64,000 nt of DNA. Origin: Bacillus sp. OxB-1. Lineage in GTDB: Bacteria > Bacillota > Bacilli > Bacillales_A > Planococcaceae. The DNA is taken from the NCBI RefSeq assembly GCF_000829195.1, contig NZ_AP013294.1, forward strand, positions 1,437,001 to 1,501,000, in the 5' to 3' direction. The stretch's first letter is position 1. Each line of letters begins with the position of its first letter. Below are positions 11,131 to 20,687 of this stretch, piece after piece. The notes beneath the pieces were generated by a model. The model was not told the origin of the DNA and searched no databases. It saw nothing but the letters and a program-made list of their open reading frames with translations. The position numbers and the translations under genes were made by a program.

Positions 11131-11782
11131 TGTGTTAGTAGTGGATGATCATCCTGCTGTGGGAGAAGGGACGCGTACAATAATCGAACTAGAACCGGGG
11201 TGGACGGCGACCGTTAGTGCCGATCCGGAAGAAGCGCTGCGGGTGATTAAAGAGCGGTCATACGATGTGTATTTGGTCGATTTGTTCATGCCTAACATCA
11301 ATGGCATCGAGTTGACGAAGCTGATTTTACAGGAAAGCCCGGAAGCGACGATTCTCATTTACACGGGATTCGATCTGGTGACACACTTCAATATGATGGT
11401 TGAAGCGGGCGTGAAGGGCTTCGTCAGCAAAACGGCCACCCAGGAGCAATTGATAACGGCCATCCGCTGCGCGCTCCGGGATGAGGCGGTCCTTCCCATA
11501 CAATTGGTGAAGCAACTTAGGCGTATGGATGCCCTGCCTTCTACGGACAAGGGGCAGTTGGACATGGGCAATGTGCTCCTGACAACAAAGGAACAACAGA
11601 TTGTTGCGGGTATTTCGCAAGGGCTGACGAACAAAGCAATCGCCGCTCAACTTTCGATGAGCCAGCGGACTGTCGAATACCATTTGACGAAAATTTTCAC
11701 GAAGTTGAAGGTCGGTTCACGGACAGAGGCCTTGGTGAAGTCGAAAGAATACGGACTCCTCTCCGAACAGGAGATGAGATGA
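11123..11782 (+). CDS. comA: ComA-like response regulator (NarL/FixJ family)
   Basis: A 219-residue response regulator. The receiver domain (1-120) has acidic residues DD at 8-9, the phospho-acceptor D53 in YLVDLFMPN, and the conserved Lys in FVSKTA. The C-terminal LuxR-type HTH (about 150-212) includes SQGLTNKAIAAQLSMSQRTV and TKLKVGSRTEAL. It is translationally coupled to the kinase gene by an 8-bp overlap and is presumably its cognate regulator. ComA in B. subtilis drives competence and surfactin genes; the targets here are unknown. It could equally be called a generic LuxR-family regulator. Confidence 0.88.
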   Translation: MVNVLVVDDHPAVGEGTRTIIELEPGWTATVSADPEEALRVIKERSYDVYLVDLFMPNINGIELTKLILQESPEATILIYTGFDLVTHFNMMVEAGVKGFVSKTATQEQLITAIRCALRDEAVLPIQLVKQLRRMDALPSTDKGQLDMGNVLLTTKEQQIVAGISQGLTNKAIAAQLSMSQRTVEYHLTKIFTKLKVGSRTEALVKSKEYGLLSEQEMR

Positions 11783-11819
11783 ACGAAGATGGCCGTGTGT
11801 CGGTCTTTTGCATTCTTAG

Positions 11820-11845
11820 ATGGCGGTAGCTTCGGCAACCGCCAT
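11820..11845 (+). terminator. Stable UUCG-capped hairpin after comA
   Basis: ATGGCGGT and ACCGCCAT pair around an inner GC TTCG GC tetraloop, 38 bp after the comA stop. There is no T-tract, so it may act as an mRNA 3' stabiliser or a weak terminator rather than a classic intrinsic terminator. Confidence 0.5.
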
Positions 11846-11983
11846 TATGTGAGTTCACTACTGAATCGGGAGTAAAGTCCTGATTGCTGATTCATTTTTA
11901 GTATATTTACTAAATAAACCCATATTATTCAATAATCCACATGAACTTTTCATTACAATAGACTCCAGCTTTTGCCGTAATTT

Positions 11984-12163
11984 ATGATAAAACCTCCAAA
12001 AGAAGCTTTCGATCCTAATCCCTACCACGTACTCGATAAAATTGAATGGAAGTTAAGGCCTAGCACCGCAATATCTACGTAGAAAACCGCAAATCTAATT
12101 ACGGTGAAAAAGGACGAGTTTTATGTGAAAATAGATAATGCTATTGCATTAAAAGTAATTTAA
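11984..12163 (+). pseudogene. Possible decayed small ORF with an internal amber stop
   Basis: A frame of 59 sense codons opens MIKPPKEAFDPNPYHVLDK, is interrupted by TAG at 12080-12082, and continues in frame (KTANLITVKKDEFYVKID) to TAA at 12161. Codon content looks protein-like on both sides of the stop. No good ribosome binding site is visible and I do not recognise a family. The surrounding 11850-12600 stretch is distinctly AT-rich compared with its neighbours and has no other convincing gene, which suggests an old insertion or a decayed region. Confidence 0.25.
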
Positions 12164-12514
12164 AAATATAAATAGGGTTAATGTAAAAATTTTACAAAAT
12201 GGCTAGAGTAAATTATCTTAAAATAATTAATTAAATCAGCAGTCTTTGCTATAACCGGATTTATTGTTCCTCTCAGATGAATCGAAAAGGGCACTAACTC
12301 TATCTATTTTAATTGCTATGAAAAGAGGGGTCAATTTTCATTAAGTGAAAAATAGAGGACGGAGAAAACAATTACGGAGCTTCCGAATAGCTTCCTAATC
12401 TGAAAATACACTCACTTCGGTCTTTTCTTTTGATAGGTCTTTTTACTTTGCAAAATCTGATGCAAAGATCTGGGGGCAGCCCTATCTGATGTAAAGAGTG
12501 AAGCGAGGAGAAAA

Positions 12515-12521
12515 TGTCGAA
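12515..12521 (+). promoter_or_regulatory. Candidate Spo0A box upstream of spo0F
   Basis: TGTCGAA matches the 0A-box core. It lies 110 bp before the spo0F start inside the AT-rich leader. In B. subtilis spo0F is activated by Spo0A~P, so such a box is expected, but a 7-base match is weak evidence alone. Confidence 0.35.
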
Positions 12522-12630
12522 TTGGTGAAAAGATGTTTTTTTGGTAAATAAAAGAAGGTGAAGTCATTATTCAGTGTAATATATATCTTAATACTACTAC
12601 ATGCGAAAAAAGGGGAAGAAGGTTATCATA

Positions 12631-13020
12631 ATGAAGTCAATTTTAATCGTTGATGACCAGGCAGGCATCCGTCTTCTGCTAGATGAATTATTCCGTAAAG
12701 AGGGATATGAGACGCGGCTTGCAGGGAATGGATTGGAAGCGATTCAAGCGGTACGGGAGGAAATACCCGGATGCATCCTACTCGATACCAAAATGCCGGG
12801 GATGGATGGGATCGAAACATTAGAACAATTGGAAGTACTTTGTCCTGAAGTGCCGGTCATCATGATGACGGCTTATGAAGAGAGTGAATTGCCGCAAGGA
12901 TCGGCTCGGCGGGGAAAGGTCCTTTATTTTGCCAAGCCTTTTGACATTTATGAAATCCGGAATACGGTAAATGGATTGCTTTTATCCGATGAACGTACAA
13001 ATCCTGCTGAACAAAAGTAA
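12631..13020 (+). CDS. spo0F: Sporulation phosphorelay response regulator Spo0F
   Basis: A 129-residue single-domain receiver that carries phosphate from sporulation kinases to Spo0B. It shows VDDQAGIR at the N-terminus, the phospho-acceptor D52 in ILLDTKMPGMDGIE, MMTAY, and FAKPFDIYEIR with the conserved Lys. There is no output domain. The start chosen is the ATG at 12631, preceded by GAAGAAGG. An upstream in-frame ATG at 12601 would add a non-conserved basic leader. The location immediately before fba agrees with B. subtilis. Two short hairpins (13022-13039 and 13049-13067) follow the gene but lack T-tracts. Confidence 0.93.
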   Translation: MKSILIVDDQAGIRLLLDELFRKEGYETRLAGNGLEAIQAVREEIPGCILLDTKMPGMDGIETLEQLEVLCPEVPVIMMTAYEESELPQGSARRGKVLYFAKPFDIYEIRNTVNGLLLSDERTNPAEQK

Positions 13021-13166
13021 TGATCATGCTGTGGCATGATTGATTTGCCCGCACCTAAGGCGGGCAGTGGAAAACGCGAACCGACTTTGATATGATGGAA
13101 AAAGGGTAAAATGAAGAAAAATCCTAGATATACTGTCCATTTTCATAATCCGGAGGAGGAATTCGC

Positions 13167-14024
13167 ATGGCACTCGTTTCCATGAAAGAAATGATGATCA
13201 AAGGGAAAAAAGAAGGTTATGCAATCGGTCAGTTCAATTTGAACAACCTTGAATATACGCAGGCAATCCTGCAAGCTGCACAAGAAGAGCAATCCCCTGT
13301 CATTCTGGGGGTCTCGGAAGGTGCGGGACGATATATGGGCGGCTTCACAACAGTCGTCAATATGGTGAAAGGTCTGATGCACGATTACCAGATCACTGTG
13401 CCTGTCGCCATCCACCTGGATCACGGCTCCAGCTTTGAAAAATGCAAGGAGGCGATCGATGCGGGATTCACATCCGTCATGATCGACGCTTCGTCTAAAC
13501 CGCTTGCTGAAAACATTGAAATTACCAAACAGGTCGTTGAATATGCTCATGAGCGCGGCGTTTCCGTCGAGGCGGAGCTTGGCGTAGTGGGCGGTCAGGA
13601 AGACGATGTCATTGCCGACGGTGTCATTTATGCAGACCCGGCGGAATGCAAGGAATTGGTTGAAAAAACCGATATCGATTGCTTGGCACCGGCGCTCGGC
13701 TCTGTGCATGGCCCTTACAAAGGCGAACCGAATCTCGGTTTCAAAGAGATGGAGGAGATTTCGAACCAATCCGATTTGCCGCTCGTCCTCCATGGCGGAA
13801 CGGGAATCCCGACAAAAGATATCCAACGTGCTATTTCACTAGGGACAGCGAAAATCAACGTCAATACGGAAAACCAGATCGAAGGGACGAAAGCCGTCCG
13901 CGAAAAATTGGCATCCGACCCGGACGTCTATGATCCGCGTAAATATCTGGCTCCGATGCGGGATGCCATCAAGCAAACGGTGATCGGCAAAATGCGCGAG
14001 TTCGGAAGCTCTCAAAAAGCATAA
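13167..14024 (+). CDS. fbaA: Class II fructose-bisphosphate aldolase
   Basis: Zinc-dependent aldolase of glycolysis and gluconeogenesis that cleaves fructose-1,6-bisphosphate to DHAP and glyceraldehyde-3-phosphate. The 285-residue protein retains HLDHGS (metal and catalytic residues), [22 protein letters not shown] and LHGGTGIP. The last three regions supply zinc ligands and the phosphate-binding loop. A GGAGGAGG ribosome binding site precedes the ATG. It is followed by its own terminator and then by the transaldolase-like gene, as in B. subtilis. Confidence 0.97.
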   Translation: MALVSMKEMMIKGKKEGYAIGQFNLNNLEYTQAILQAAQEEQSPVILGVSEGAGRYMGGFTTVVNMVKGLMHDYQITVPVAIHLDHGSSFEKCKEAIDAGFTSVMIDASSKPLAENIEITKQVVEYAHERGVSVEAELGVVGGQEDDVIADGVIYADPAECKELVEKTDIDCLAPALGSVHGPYKGEPNLGFKEMEEISNQSDLPLVLHGGTGIPTKDIQRAISLGTAKINVNTENQIEGTKAVREKLASDPDVYDPRKYLAPMRDAIKQTVIGKMREFGSSQKA

Positions 14025-14039
14025 TACGCAACAAGATGA

Positions 14040-14083
14040 AAGGAGAAGCATCCGGATCCCCCGGATGGATTCTCCTTCTTTTC
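14040..14083 (+). terminator. Terminator after fba
   Basis: AAGGAGAA.CATCCGG pairs with CCGGATG.TTCTCCTT around a short loop, with a T-rich 3' end (CTTCTTTTCC). Confidence 0.75.
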
Positions 14084-14111
14084 CATACGACCTAGTTAGG
14101 AGGACATCTCA

Positions 14112-14759
14112 TTGAAGTTTTTTATTGACACAGCCAATTTTGAAGAAATCAAAGAGGCGCATAGTTGGGGTATTTTATCCGGCGTGACGACGAACCCTTC
14201 CCTCGTAGCGAAGGAAAACGTATCGTTCCATGACCGGTTGCGTGAAATCACAGCATTGGTACCGGGTTCGGTCAGTGCGGAAGTAATTGCGCTGGATGCG
14301 GAAGGCATGATCGAAGAAGGACGGGAATTGGCAAAAATAGCGCCGAATATTACGGTGAAGCTGCCGATGACCCCGGAAGGACTGAAAGCTTGCCGTGTCT
14401 TCGCCGACGAAGGCATTAAAACGAATGTCACGTTGATTTTCAGTGCAAACCAAGCACTCCTGGCAGCGCGTGCAGGTGCAACCTACGTATCCCCGTTCCT
14501 TGGTCGGCTCGATGACATCGGGCAAGACGGCATGGCTCTGATCAGCACAATCGCGGATATTTTCACGATCCATGACATCAAGACGGAAATCATCGCAGCC
14601 TCCATCCGCCATCCGCAGCATATTACAGACGCCGCTTTGAACGGCGCCCATATCTCTACAACACCATTCAAAGTACTACAGCAGCTTTTCAACCACCCCC
14701 TAACAGATAAAGGGATCGAAGCGTTCCTGGCGGATTGGGAAGCTAGAAAGAACAAGTGA
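14112..14759 (+). CDS. Transaldolase-like / fructose-6-phosphate aldolase family protein
   Basis: A 215-residue class I aldolase of the small transaldolase (TalC/Fsa, YwjH) subfamily. It has [17 protein letters not shown], the Schiff-base Lys in NITVKLPMT (about residue 83), and [15 protein letters not shown]. The short length separates it from the classical transaldolase of about 320 residues. It acts in sugar-phosphate interconversion in the cytoplasm. Its position between fba and murA2 matches ywjH of B. subtilis. The start follows TTAGGAGGA. Confidence 0.93.
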   Translation: MKFFIDTANFEEIKEAHSWGILSGVTTNPSLVAKENVSFHDRLREITALVPGSVSAEVIALDAEGMIEEGRELAKIAPNITVKLPMTPEGLKACRVFADEGIKTNVTLIFSANQALLAARAGATYVSPFLGRLDDIGQDGMALISTIADIFTIHDIKTEIIAASIRHPQHITDAALNGAHISTTPFKVLQQLFNHPLTDKGIEAFLADWEARKNK

Positions 14760-14778
14760 CGTGCCAAAGGAGACCGAA

Positions 14779-16056
14779 ATGGACGTTTATAAAATCAAAG
14801 GCGGCAACCCTCTGCGCGGGACGATCAAAGTGAGCGGCGCAAAAAACAGCGCCGTCGCCCTCATTCCCGCTTCGATTTTGGCAGATTCGACGGTAACGAT
14901 TGAAGGACTTCCGGAAATTTCGGATGTCCTGACATTGCAAGCCCTCCTGGAAGATATCGGAGGGAAAGTGGATTTCAACGCCGGGACGATGACGGTCGAT
15001 CCATCTGAAATGGTATCGATGCCGCTTCCGAACGGCAATGTGAAGAAGCTTCGCGCCTCCTACTACATGATGGGTGCGATGCTTGGACGATTTAAAAGTG
15101 CAGTGATCGGGCTTCCGGGCGGATGCCACTTGGGCCCCCGTCCGATCGACCAACATATCAAAGGGTTTGAAGCGCTCGGTGCCAAAGTGACGAACGAGCA
15201 TGGCGCCATCTACCTGCGCGCTGACGAATTGCGCGGTGCGAAAATTTATTTGGACGTCGTAAGCGTAGGAGCGACGATCAATATCATGCTGGCAGCGGTC
15301 TTGGCGAAAGGGCGGACGACGATCGAAAACGCCGCGAAGGAACCGGAAATCATCGATGTAGCGACCTTATTGTCCAATATGGGAGCCAACATCAAAGGCG
15401 CCGGTACAAATGTCATCCGGATAGAAGGGGTCGAGAGACTGCACGGTACGAAGCACACGATCATCCCCGATCGGATCGAAGCGGGCACGTTCATGATTAT
15501 GGCGGCTGTGGCGGGCGACGGCATAACGATCGACAACGTCATCCCGCTGCATGTCGAATCCTTGACGGCGAAATTGCGGGAAATGGGCGTCGATGTCCGG
15601 GAAGGGGAAGAAAAGATCTTCATCCCGAAGGCTTCCAACTTGCGGGCGGTCGATATTAAAACGCTCGTCTACCCCGGTTTCCCGACAGATCTCCAGCAGC
15701 CATTCTCCGTCCTGCTCTCACAAGCCGCCGGAACTTCCGTCATTACGGATACCGTCTATTCGGCAAGGTTCAAGCAGTTGGATGAATTGAGACGGATGAA
15801 CGCTGATGCACGGGTCGAAGGCCGGTCGGGCATCTTGAACGGACCGACGCCATTGCAAGCGGCGACTGTCCGCGCGTCGGATTTGCGGGCGGGGGCGGCT
15901 CTTGTCATCGCAGGTTTGATTGCGGATGGGGAAACGGAAGTCCAGGAAATCCAACATATTGAAAGAGGCTATAGCAATCTGATTGAAAAGCTTCGCGGAA
16001 TCGGGGCAGATATCCGGAAGGAAAGCATCACTCAAACCGCCGTCGTAGGTGAATGA
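14779..16056 (+). CDS. murAB: UDP-N-acetylglucosamine 1-carboxyvinyltransferase, second paralogue
   Basis: Transfers enolpyruvate from PEP to UDP-GlcNAc, the first committed step of peptidoglycan synthesis. The 425-residue protein has [10 protein letters not shown] at the N-terminus and the fosfomycin-reactive Cys in [15 protein letters not shown]. Low-GC Gram-positives carry two MurA paralogues; the other is at 41368-42663. The start is the ATG at 14779, preceded by AAAGGAG; a GTG 18 bp upstream has no ribosome binding site. It sits between the fsa-like gene and glpX, as in B. subtilis. Confidence 0.95.
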   Translation: MDVYKIKGGNPLRGTIKVSGAKNSAVALIPASILADSTVTIEGLPEISDVLTLQALLEDIGGKVDFNAGTMTVDPSEMVSMPLPNGNVKKLRASYYMMGAMLGRFKSAVIGLPGGCHLGPRPIDQHIKGFEALGAKVTNEHGAIYLRADELRGAKIYLDVVSVGATINIMLAAVLAKGRTTIENAAKEPEIIDVATLLSNMGANIKGAGTNVIRIEGVERLHGTKHTIIPDRIEAGTFMIMAAVAGDGITIDNVIPLHVESLTAKLREMGVDVREGEEKIFIPKASNLRAVDIKTLVYPGFPTDLQQPFSVLLSQAAGTSVITDTVYSARFKQLDELRRMNADARVEGRSGILNGPTPLQAATVRASDLRAGAALVIAGLIADGETEVQEIQHIERGYSNLIEKLRGIGADIRKESITQTAVVGE

Positions 16057-16173
16057 AACCGCGTGGCGTTTCTGGAGAATGTGTTATAATTGAGTGAAGA
16101 AGCAAATCTTACGGCAGAAATTGGTCAGAGGAACCAAACTCATGGCTGAACCCGTAACACAGGAGGAACTTGA

Positions 16174-17139
16174 ATGGAACGCAGTTTATCGATGGAATTG
16201 GTTCGAGTCACAGAAGCGGCTGCCGTATCGGCGGCGCGCTGGATGGGGCGCGGCTTGAAGAATGAAGCGGATGACGCTGCGACTACAGCGATGCGCACCG
16301 TCTTCGATACGATCCCGATGCAAGGCGTCGTCGTCATCGGCGAAGGGGAGATGGATGAGGCGCCGATGCTTTATATCGGCGAAGAACTCGGAACTGGCCA
16401 TGGACCAGCCGTAGACGTAGCCGTCGACCCGCTGGAAGGTACGAATATCGTGGCGGCAGGCGGCTGGAATGCGCTGGCGGTCATCGCCATCGCGGACGAA
16501 GGCAACCTCTTGAATGCGCCGGATATGTATATGAATAAAATCGCGGTCGGTCCGGAAGCGGTCGGAAAAATCGATATCGACGCGTCCGTGACGGATAATC
16601 TGCTGGCCGTAGCGAAAGCGAAAAACAAAAATATCGAAGATGTGGTGGCAACCGTCCTCAACCGGGAACGCCATGCCAAAATCATCGAAGAAATCCGTGC
16701 TGCCGGAGCCCGTATCAAACTGATCAATGACGGAGACGTAGCGGCTGCCATCAATACAGCATTTGACGAAACAGGAGTGGACATCCTCTTCGGTTTGGGA
16801 GGCGCACCGGAAGGCGTCATTGCGGCCGTCGGGCTGAAATGCCTCGGCGGGGAAATTCAAGGCCGTCTCGTGCCATCCAATGACGGAGAAGCGGAACGTT
16901 GCAAGAAGATGGGAATCGATGTGAATAAAGTGCTTCGCATGGAAGACCTGGTGAAAGGCGACGACGCGATCTTCGCTGCGACAGGTGTGACGGACGGCGA
17001 ATTGCTCCGCGGTGTACAATTCAAAGGTTCCTATAGTGAAACACATTCACTTGTCATGCGGTCCAAATCAGGGACAATCCGATTTGTCGAAGGCCGCCAC
17101 AGCATGAAGAAAAAACCTCTACTCGTCATGCAGGATTGA
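16174..17139 (+). CDS. glpX: Class II fructose-1,6-bisphosphatase
   Basis: A gluconeogenic phosphatase that dephosphorylates fructose-1,6-bisphosphate. The 321-residue GlpX-type protein shows [15 protein letters not shown] and [12 protein letters not shown], both metal- and substrate-binding motifs, and DGDVAAAI in the centre. It starts with ATG after AGGAGG. A GCCCGGC and GCCGGGC hairpin follows at 17151-17171. Together with fba and the transaldolase-like gene it forms a gluconeogenesis and sugar-phosphate neighbourhood. Confidence 0.95.
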   Translation: MERSLSMELVRVTEAAAVSAARWMGRGLKNEADDAATTAMRTVFDTIPMQGVVVIGEGEMDEAPMLYIGEELGTGHGPAVDVAVDPLEGTNIVAAGGWNALAVIAIADEGNLLNAPDMYMNKIAVGPEAVGKIDIDASVTDNLLAVAKAKNKNIEDVVATVLNRERHAKIIEEIRAAGARIKLINDGDVAAAINTAFDETGVDILFGLGGAPEGVIAAVGLKCLGGEIQGRLVPSNDGEAERCKKMGIDVNKVLRMEDLVKGDDAIFAATGVTDGELLRGVQFKGSYSETHSLVMRSKSGTIRFVEGRHSMKKKPLLVMQD

Positions 17140-17255
17140 TTTACCTCAGCGCCCGGCTTACCCGCCGGGCCCTTCTACCTTGGGAAATCGGACGACCTAC
17201 CTTTTAGAACACAACCTCAAATGCAATCCATTAAGATAAAGCGTGGTGCCATCAT

Positions 17256-18539
17256 ATGACAATGATTACGATATCGGCGCTGGAAAATATGACATTGAAA
17301 GAGTTATATTCCCTCGCGAAACAATACAAGATTTCTTACTATAGCAAATTAACAAAAAAAGAATTGATCTTCGCCATCCTGAAATCGAGGGCGGAGCAGG
17401 AAGGCTATTTCTTCATGGAAGGTGTTCTGGAGATCATCCAGTCGGAAGGGTATGGATTCCTGCGGCCGATCAACTATTCGCCAAGCTCGGAGGATATTTA
17501 TATTTCCGCTTCGCAAATCCGCCGCTTTGACTTGCGGAACGGGGATAAAGTGACCGGGAAAGTACGTCCGCCGAAAGAATCGGAACGTTACTACGGCTTG
17601 CTCCATGTGGAAGCAGTCAACGGCGAAGACCCGGAAGTCGCTCGGGAGCGGGTACATTTCCCGGCCTTGACGCCACTTTATCCAGATCGGCATATTAAGC
17701 TGGAAACCAGTCCAACCAAACTATCCACACGGATCATGGACTTGGTATCACCGGTCGGTTTCGGGCAACGCGGCTTGATCGTCGCACCGCCGAAAGCCGG
17801 TAAAACGATGTTGTTGAAAGAAATCGCCAACTCCATTACGACGAATCATCCGGAAACGGAACTGATCGTCCTGCTGATCGACGAGCGGCCGGAAGAAGTG
17901 ACGGATATCGAACGATCCGTCAAAGCCGATGTCGTCAGTTCGACGTTTGACGAAGTGCCGGAAAACCATGTGAAAGTGGCGGAGCTCGTATTGGAACGGG
18001 CAATGCGCCTCGTCGAGCATAAGCGTGACGTTGTCATCCTGATGGACTCTATCACGCGGTTGGCGCGTGCGTATAACCTGGTCATCCCGCCAAGCGGACG
18101 GACGTTATCCGGGGGGATCGACCCAGCTGCATTCCATCGCCCGAAGAGATTTTTCGGAGCGGCTCGTAATCTAGAAGAAGGCGGTAGTTTGACGATTTTG
18201 GCAACGGCCTTGATCGATACGGGCTCCCGTATGGACGAAGTCATTTACGAGGAATTCAAAGGGACGGGCAACATGGAACTTCATTTGGACCGTCACTTGG
18301 CAGAACGCCGGGTATTCCCGGCGCTCGACATCCGCCGCTCGGGAACGCGGAAAGAAGAGCTGCTCATCCCGTCCGACCAGCTGGAGAAGCTCTGGGCAAT
18401 CCGCAAGACATTCTCCGATGCGCCTGATTTCGCAGAACGTTTCCTGAAAAAGCTGCGCCAGACAAAAACGAACGATGAGTTTTTCGAAGTGTTGAATGAA
18501 GAGATGAAAGCGCACCGAAAAGGCAAAGGCCTTCTGTAA
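17256..18539 (+). CDS. rho: Transcription termination factor Rho
   Basis: A 427-residue hexameric RNA helicase. It has the Rho N-terminal domain (MTLKELYSLAKQYKISYYSKLTKKELI split across residues 8-34), a cold-shock-like RNA-binding domain (about 50-120, with EGYGFLRP), and the ATPase domain with P-loop APPKAGKT at 177-184, followed by LLIDERPEEVTD. GGIDPAAFHRPKRFFGAARN includes the Q- and R-loop region. The extra N-terminal insert seen in high-GC bacteria is absent, as expected for Bacillales. Confidence 0.96.
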   Translation: MTMITISALENMTLKELYSLAKQYKISYYSKLTKKELIFAILKSRAEQEGYFFMEGVLEIIQSEGYGFLRPINYSPSSEDIYISASQIRRFDLRNGDKVTGKVRPPKESERYYGLLHVEAVNGEDPEVARERVHFPALTPLYPDRHIKLETSPTKLSTRIMDLVSPVGFGQRGLIVAPPKAGKTMLLKEIANSITTNHPETELIVLLIDERPEEVTDIERSVKADVVSSTFDEVPENHVKVAELVLERAMRLVEHKRDVVILMDSITRLARAYNLVIPPSGRTLSGGIDPAAFHRPKRFFGAARNLEEGGSLTILATALIDTGSRMDEVIYEEFKGTGNMELHLDRHLAERRVFPALDIRRSGTRKEELLIPSDQLEKLWAIRKTFSDAPDFAERFLKKLRQTKTNDEFFEVLNEEMKAHRKGKGLL

Positions 18540-18555
18540 TGTCTATGGGAAGGGA

Positions 18556-18596
18556 TGCGTGGAAGCCCGGGGCTTTACGGGTATGCCACGCTTTCT
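18556..18596 (+). terminator. Terminator after rho
   Basis: GCGTGG pairs with CCACGC around a structured loop containing CCCGGGGCTTTACGGG, followed by a short T-tract (CTTTCT). Confidence 0.6.
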
Positions 18597-18616
18597 GAAA
18601 TGGGCGATAAAAATGG

Positions 18617-18645
18617 TTGCGGAATCCACCGCGATTTGCTATAAT
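18617..18645 (+). promoter_or_regulatory. Sigma-A-type promoter of rpmE with a structured leader
   Basis: TTGCGG (-35, 18617-18622), a 17-bp spacer, and TATAAT (-10, 18640-18645) with an extended TGC element. The leader of about 115 nt to the rpmE start contains ATGGTATATACCAT and a second hairpin (ACGAC paired with GTCGT). Ribosomal protein L31 leaders are known in Firmicutes, so autoregulation is plausible but unproven. Confidence 0.65.
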
Positions 18646-18768
18646 GCTTTAGGTATGGTATATACCATCATCTGCTGCATATACGACTGGCCTATTCGGG
18701 TCGTGTAAGGCATCAGTCTTATATAACAACTCTGTTCCGGATGGTTCAGGGCGAGAGGAGAGAGATTG

Positions 18769-18984
18769 ATGAAAGCAGGAATTCATCCAGCTTATAAAAC
18801 AGCAACTGTTACTTGTTCATGTGGCAACACATTCGAAACAGGTTCTGTCAAAGAGGACATCCGCGTGGAAGTTTGCTCAGAATGCCACCCATTCTACACT
18901 GGACGCCAAAAATTTGCTGCAGCGGACGGCCGTGTCGACCGCTTCAACAAAAAATATGGCCTCAAAGAAGAAGGCCAAGAGTAA
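18769..18984 (+). CDS. rpmE: 50S ribosomal protein L31, zinc-binding form
   Basis: A 71-residue L31 of the zinc-binding class, with Cys at 16, 18, 36 and 39 (TCSCGN and [11 protein letters not shown]). The zinc-free paralogue YtiA lacks these. The ATG at 18769 is preceded by GAGAGGAGAGAG. It is monocistronic, with its own promoter upstream and a strong terminator downstream, between rho and tdk as in B. subtilis. Confidence 0.97.
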   Translation: MKAGIHPAYKTATVTCSCGNTFETGSVKEDIRVEVCSECHPFYTGRQKFAAADGRVDRFNKKYGLKEEGQE

Positions 18985-18996
18985 GCCTTTCACATA

Positions 18997-19039
18997 CCCG
19001 TCAGGTGCCAACGCGCCTGGCGGGTATTTCATTTTCTGA
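18997..19039 (+). terminator. Terminator after rpmE
   Basis: ATACCCG.CAGG.GC pairs with GC.CCTG.CGGGTAT around a CAAC loop, followed by TTCATTTTC. Confidence 0.85.
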
Positions 19040-19053
19040 CGGGGCGGCAAGTA

Positions 19054-19275
19054 GGGATTGTCATGGCTCGGCTGAATTGAAATGGGCAAGGCGGAACTGT
19101 CATAGGGCAAGGCGGAACTGTCATGGCAACTGAGGAAACTGTGAGGGCCCGGGTGGAAACTGTCATGGCCCGGTCGGACTGTCATGGCCCGGTCGGACTG
19201 TCATGGGAAAAGGTGGAACTGTCATGGCAAATGAGAGGACTGTAAGGGCTCGGGTGGAAACTGTCATGGCTTTAT
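19054..19275. repeat. 21-bp-phased intergenic array, family C (AACTGTCATGGC), about 10 units
   Basis: AACTGTCATGGC or close variants (AACTGTGAGGGC, GACTGTAAGGGC) recur every 19-22 bp, mostly 21, with G-rich linkers such as CCGGGTGGA and AAGGCGG. The array starts right after the rpmE terminator and ends about 140 bp before tdk. No gene is supported. Confidence 0.88.
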
Positions 19276-19415
19276 TGATTATGAATGCGTTAGTTTAAGA
19301 AAAGATGTTTTGTGAAATGGTCCAGATTGGGTGTGCGAATTGGATTTGGCGCATCGGTTTTTAATACATAGACATCAAAAAGTTATTAATTGGATAAAGA
19401 GAGGGGGAACCCCGC

Positions 19416-20021
19416 ATGTACGTCACGATGCAGGGCGGATGGATTGAGGTCATTTGCGGGAGCATGTTCTCGGGAAAGTCCGAGGAGTTGATTCGCCGCG
19501 TAAGGCGCGCGCAGTTTGCCAAGCAGAAAATTGCGGTGTTCAAACCGGAAATCGATGACCGGTATAGCGAAGAGGCCGTGGTCAGCCATAATGGGACAAC
19601 CGTCATTGCCAATCCGGTTGCAAGTTCAAGCCATATTGAGGAGTTTGTCACCGAAGATTATGACGTCATCGCCATCGATGAAGCGCAGTTTTTTGACGAA
19701 GGCATTGTCGATACGGTGATGGAGTTGGCAGACCGGGGATTCCGCGTCATCATTGCAGGGCTGGATCAGGATTTCCGCGGTGAACCGTTCGGGCCGATGC
19801 CGCGTCTGATGGCAGTTGCGGAGCATGTCACGAAATTGCAGGCCGTCTGCACGGTATGCGGATCGCCCGCCAGCCGGACCCAGCGGCTGATCGACGGAAC
19901 ACCCGCGGGTTATGATGATCCTGTCATACTGGTTGGTGCCTCTGAAGCATATGAGCCCCGTTGCCGGTTGCATCATGAAGTCCCAAAAGGCATCAGTGTC
20001 AACCCTTTGTTTAGAGAATAG
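19416..20021 (+). CDS. tdk: Thymidine kinase (type II)
   Basis: Phosphorylates thymidine to dTMP in nucleoside salvage. The 201-residue protein has the P-loop [14 protein letters not shown] (from residue 15), the catalytic Glu in [11 protein letters not shown] (about residue 88), [14 protein letters not shown], and a zinc site formed by CTVCGS and the later RCRLHHEV. The last ligand is His rather than Cys, which some relatives also show. The start follows AGAGGGGGA. It sits alone between two repeat arrays. Confidence 0.95.
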   Translation: MYVTMQGGWIEVICGSMFSGKSEELIRRVRRAQFAKQKIAVFKPEIDDRYSEEAVVSHNGTTVIANPVASSSHIEEFVTEDYDVIAIDEAQFFDEGIVDTVMELADRGFRVIIAGLDQDFRGEPFGPMPRLMAVAEHVTKLQAVCTVCGSPASRTQRLIDGTPAGYDDPVILVGASEAYEPRCRLHHEVPKGISVNPLFRE

Positions 20022-20026
20022 AAAGT

Positions 20027-20057
20027 GCAACCCGTCCGGCAGTCTCCGGGCGGTTTT
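20027..20057 (+). terminator. Terminator after tdk
   Basis: CCGTCCGG pairs with CCGGGCGG (one G-T pair) around a short loop, followed by TTTTTT. Confidence 0.8.
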
Positions 20058-20059
20058 TT

Positions 20060-20520
20060 GGTGTGGGGAACGTTTCGAGGTTTGGGGGGGATGTTGTGAG
20101 GTGGTAGTGTTATGTTTCGAGGTTCAAGGGAAACATTGTGAAGTGCGCGGTGAACGTTTCGAAGATCGCCCGAAACGTTGTGAGGTGGCGGAAACGTTTT
20201 GAGGTAGAAGTGAAACATTTCGAGGTGGAGATAAAACGTTGCGAACTGAGTGGAAAATGTTTAGAAGTGTCCAGTCGTTTCGAGGTTTGTTGAAAATATT
20301 GTGGGGTCGTCCCAAAATGTTTCGAGGTTCAAGGGAAACATTTCGAGGTAGAGGTAAAACGTTGTGAACCGAATGAAAAACGTTTAGATGTGCCCGGCCG
20401 TTTCAAGGTTGAGCCGATATGTTGTGAGGCAACATCGAAACGTTTTAAGGGTCGGATGAAACGTTTCCAGTTTCAGCCGAAACGTTGTGAGGTACAGCGG
20501 AATGCTTTGAAGCACAGCGA
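20060..20520. repeat. 21-bp-phased intergenic array, family B in reverse orientation, about 22 units
   Basis: GAAACGTTTTGAGGT, GAAACATTTCGAGGT and similar units run from the tdk terminator to position 20520. Read on the other strand they are CCTCNAAACGTTTC, the same core as the array after icmF. Units of exactly 21 bp are common (for example around 20190-20235), with some of 19-20. The orientation is opposite to that at 4451-4858 although the flanking genes run the same way. Confidence 0.87.
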
Positions 20521-20548
20521 GGTCCCGGCTGAGATACGTGCCGGGACC
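20521..20548 (+). other. GGTCCCGGC hairpin between array and prfA
   Basis: A perfect 9-bp stem GGTCCCGGC and GCCGGGACC with a 10-base loop. No T-tract follows, so it is not a clear terminator. It marks the 3' edge of the repeat array. Confidence 0.5.
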
Positions 20549-20687
20549 CCAATCACAGACAATGTCCGCTCTGGACCTGATGCAGCTCCACTCCTCTGCC
20601 CCCAACTCCAGAGAAACCACTGTATTTCCCCCGGCATTTCCCGTACAATGAACGTACAAAACAGTCCTAAAGATGAGGTGTGCAAGT

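Noticed and set aside
18617..18633. TTGCGG...CCGC at the rpmE promoter as a ComA box
   Set aside because: The spacing is six instead of four bases and the right half is incomplete; TTGCGG is explained as the -35 element.
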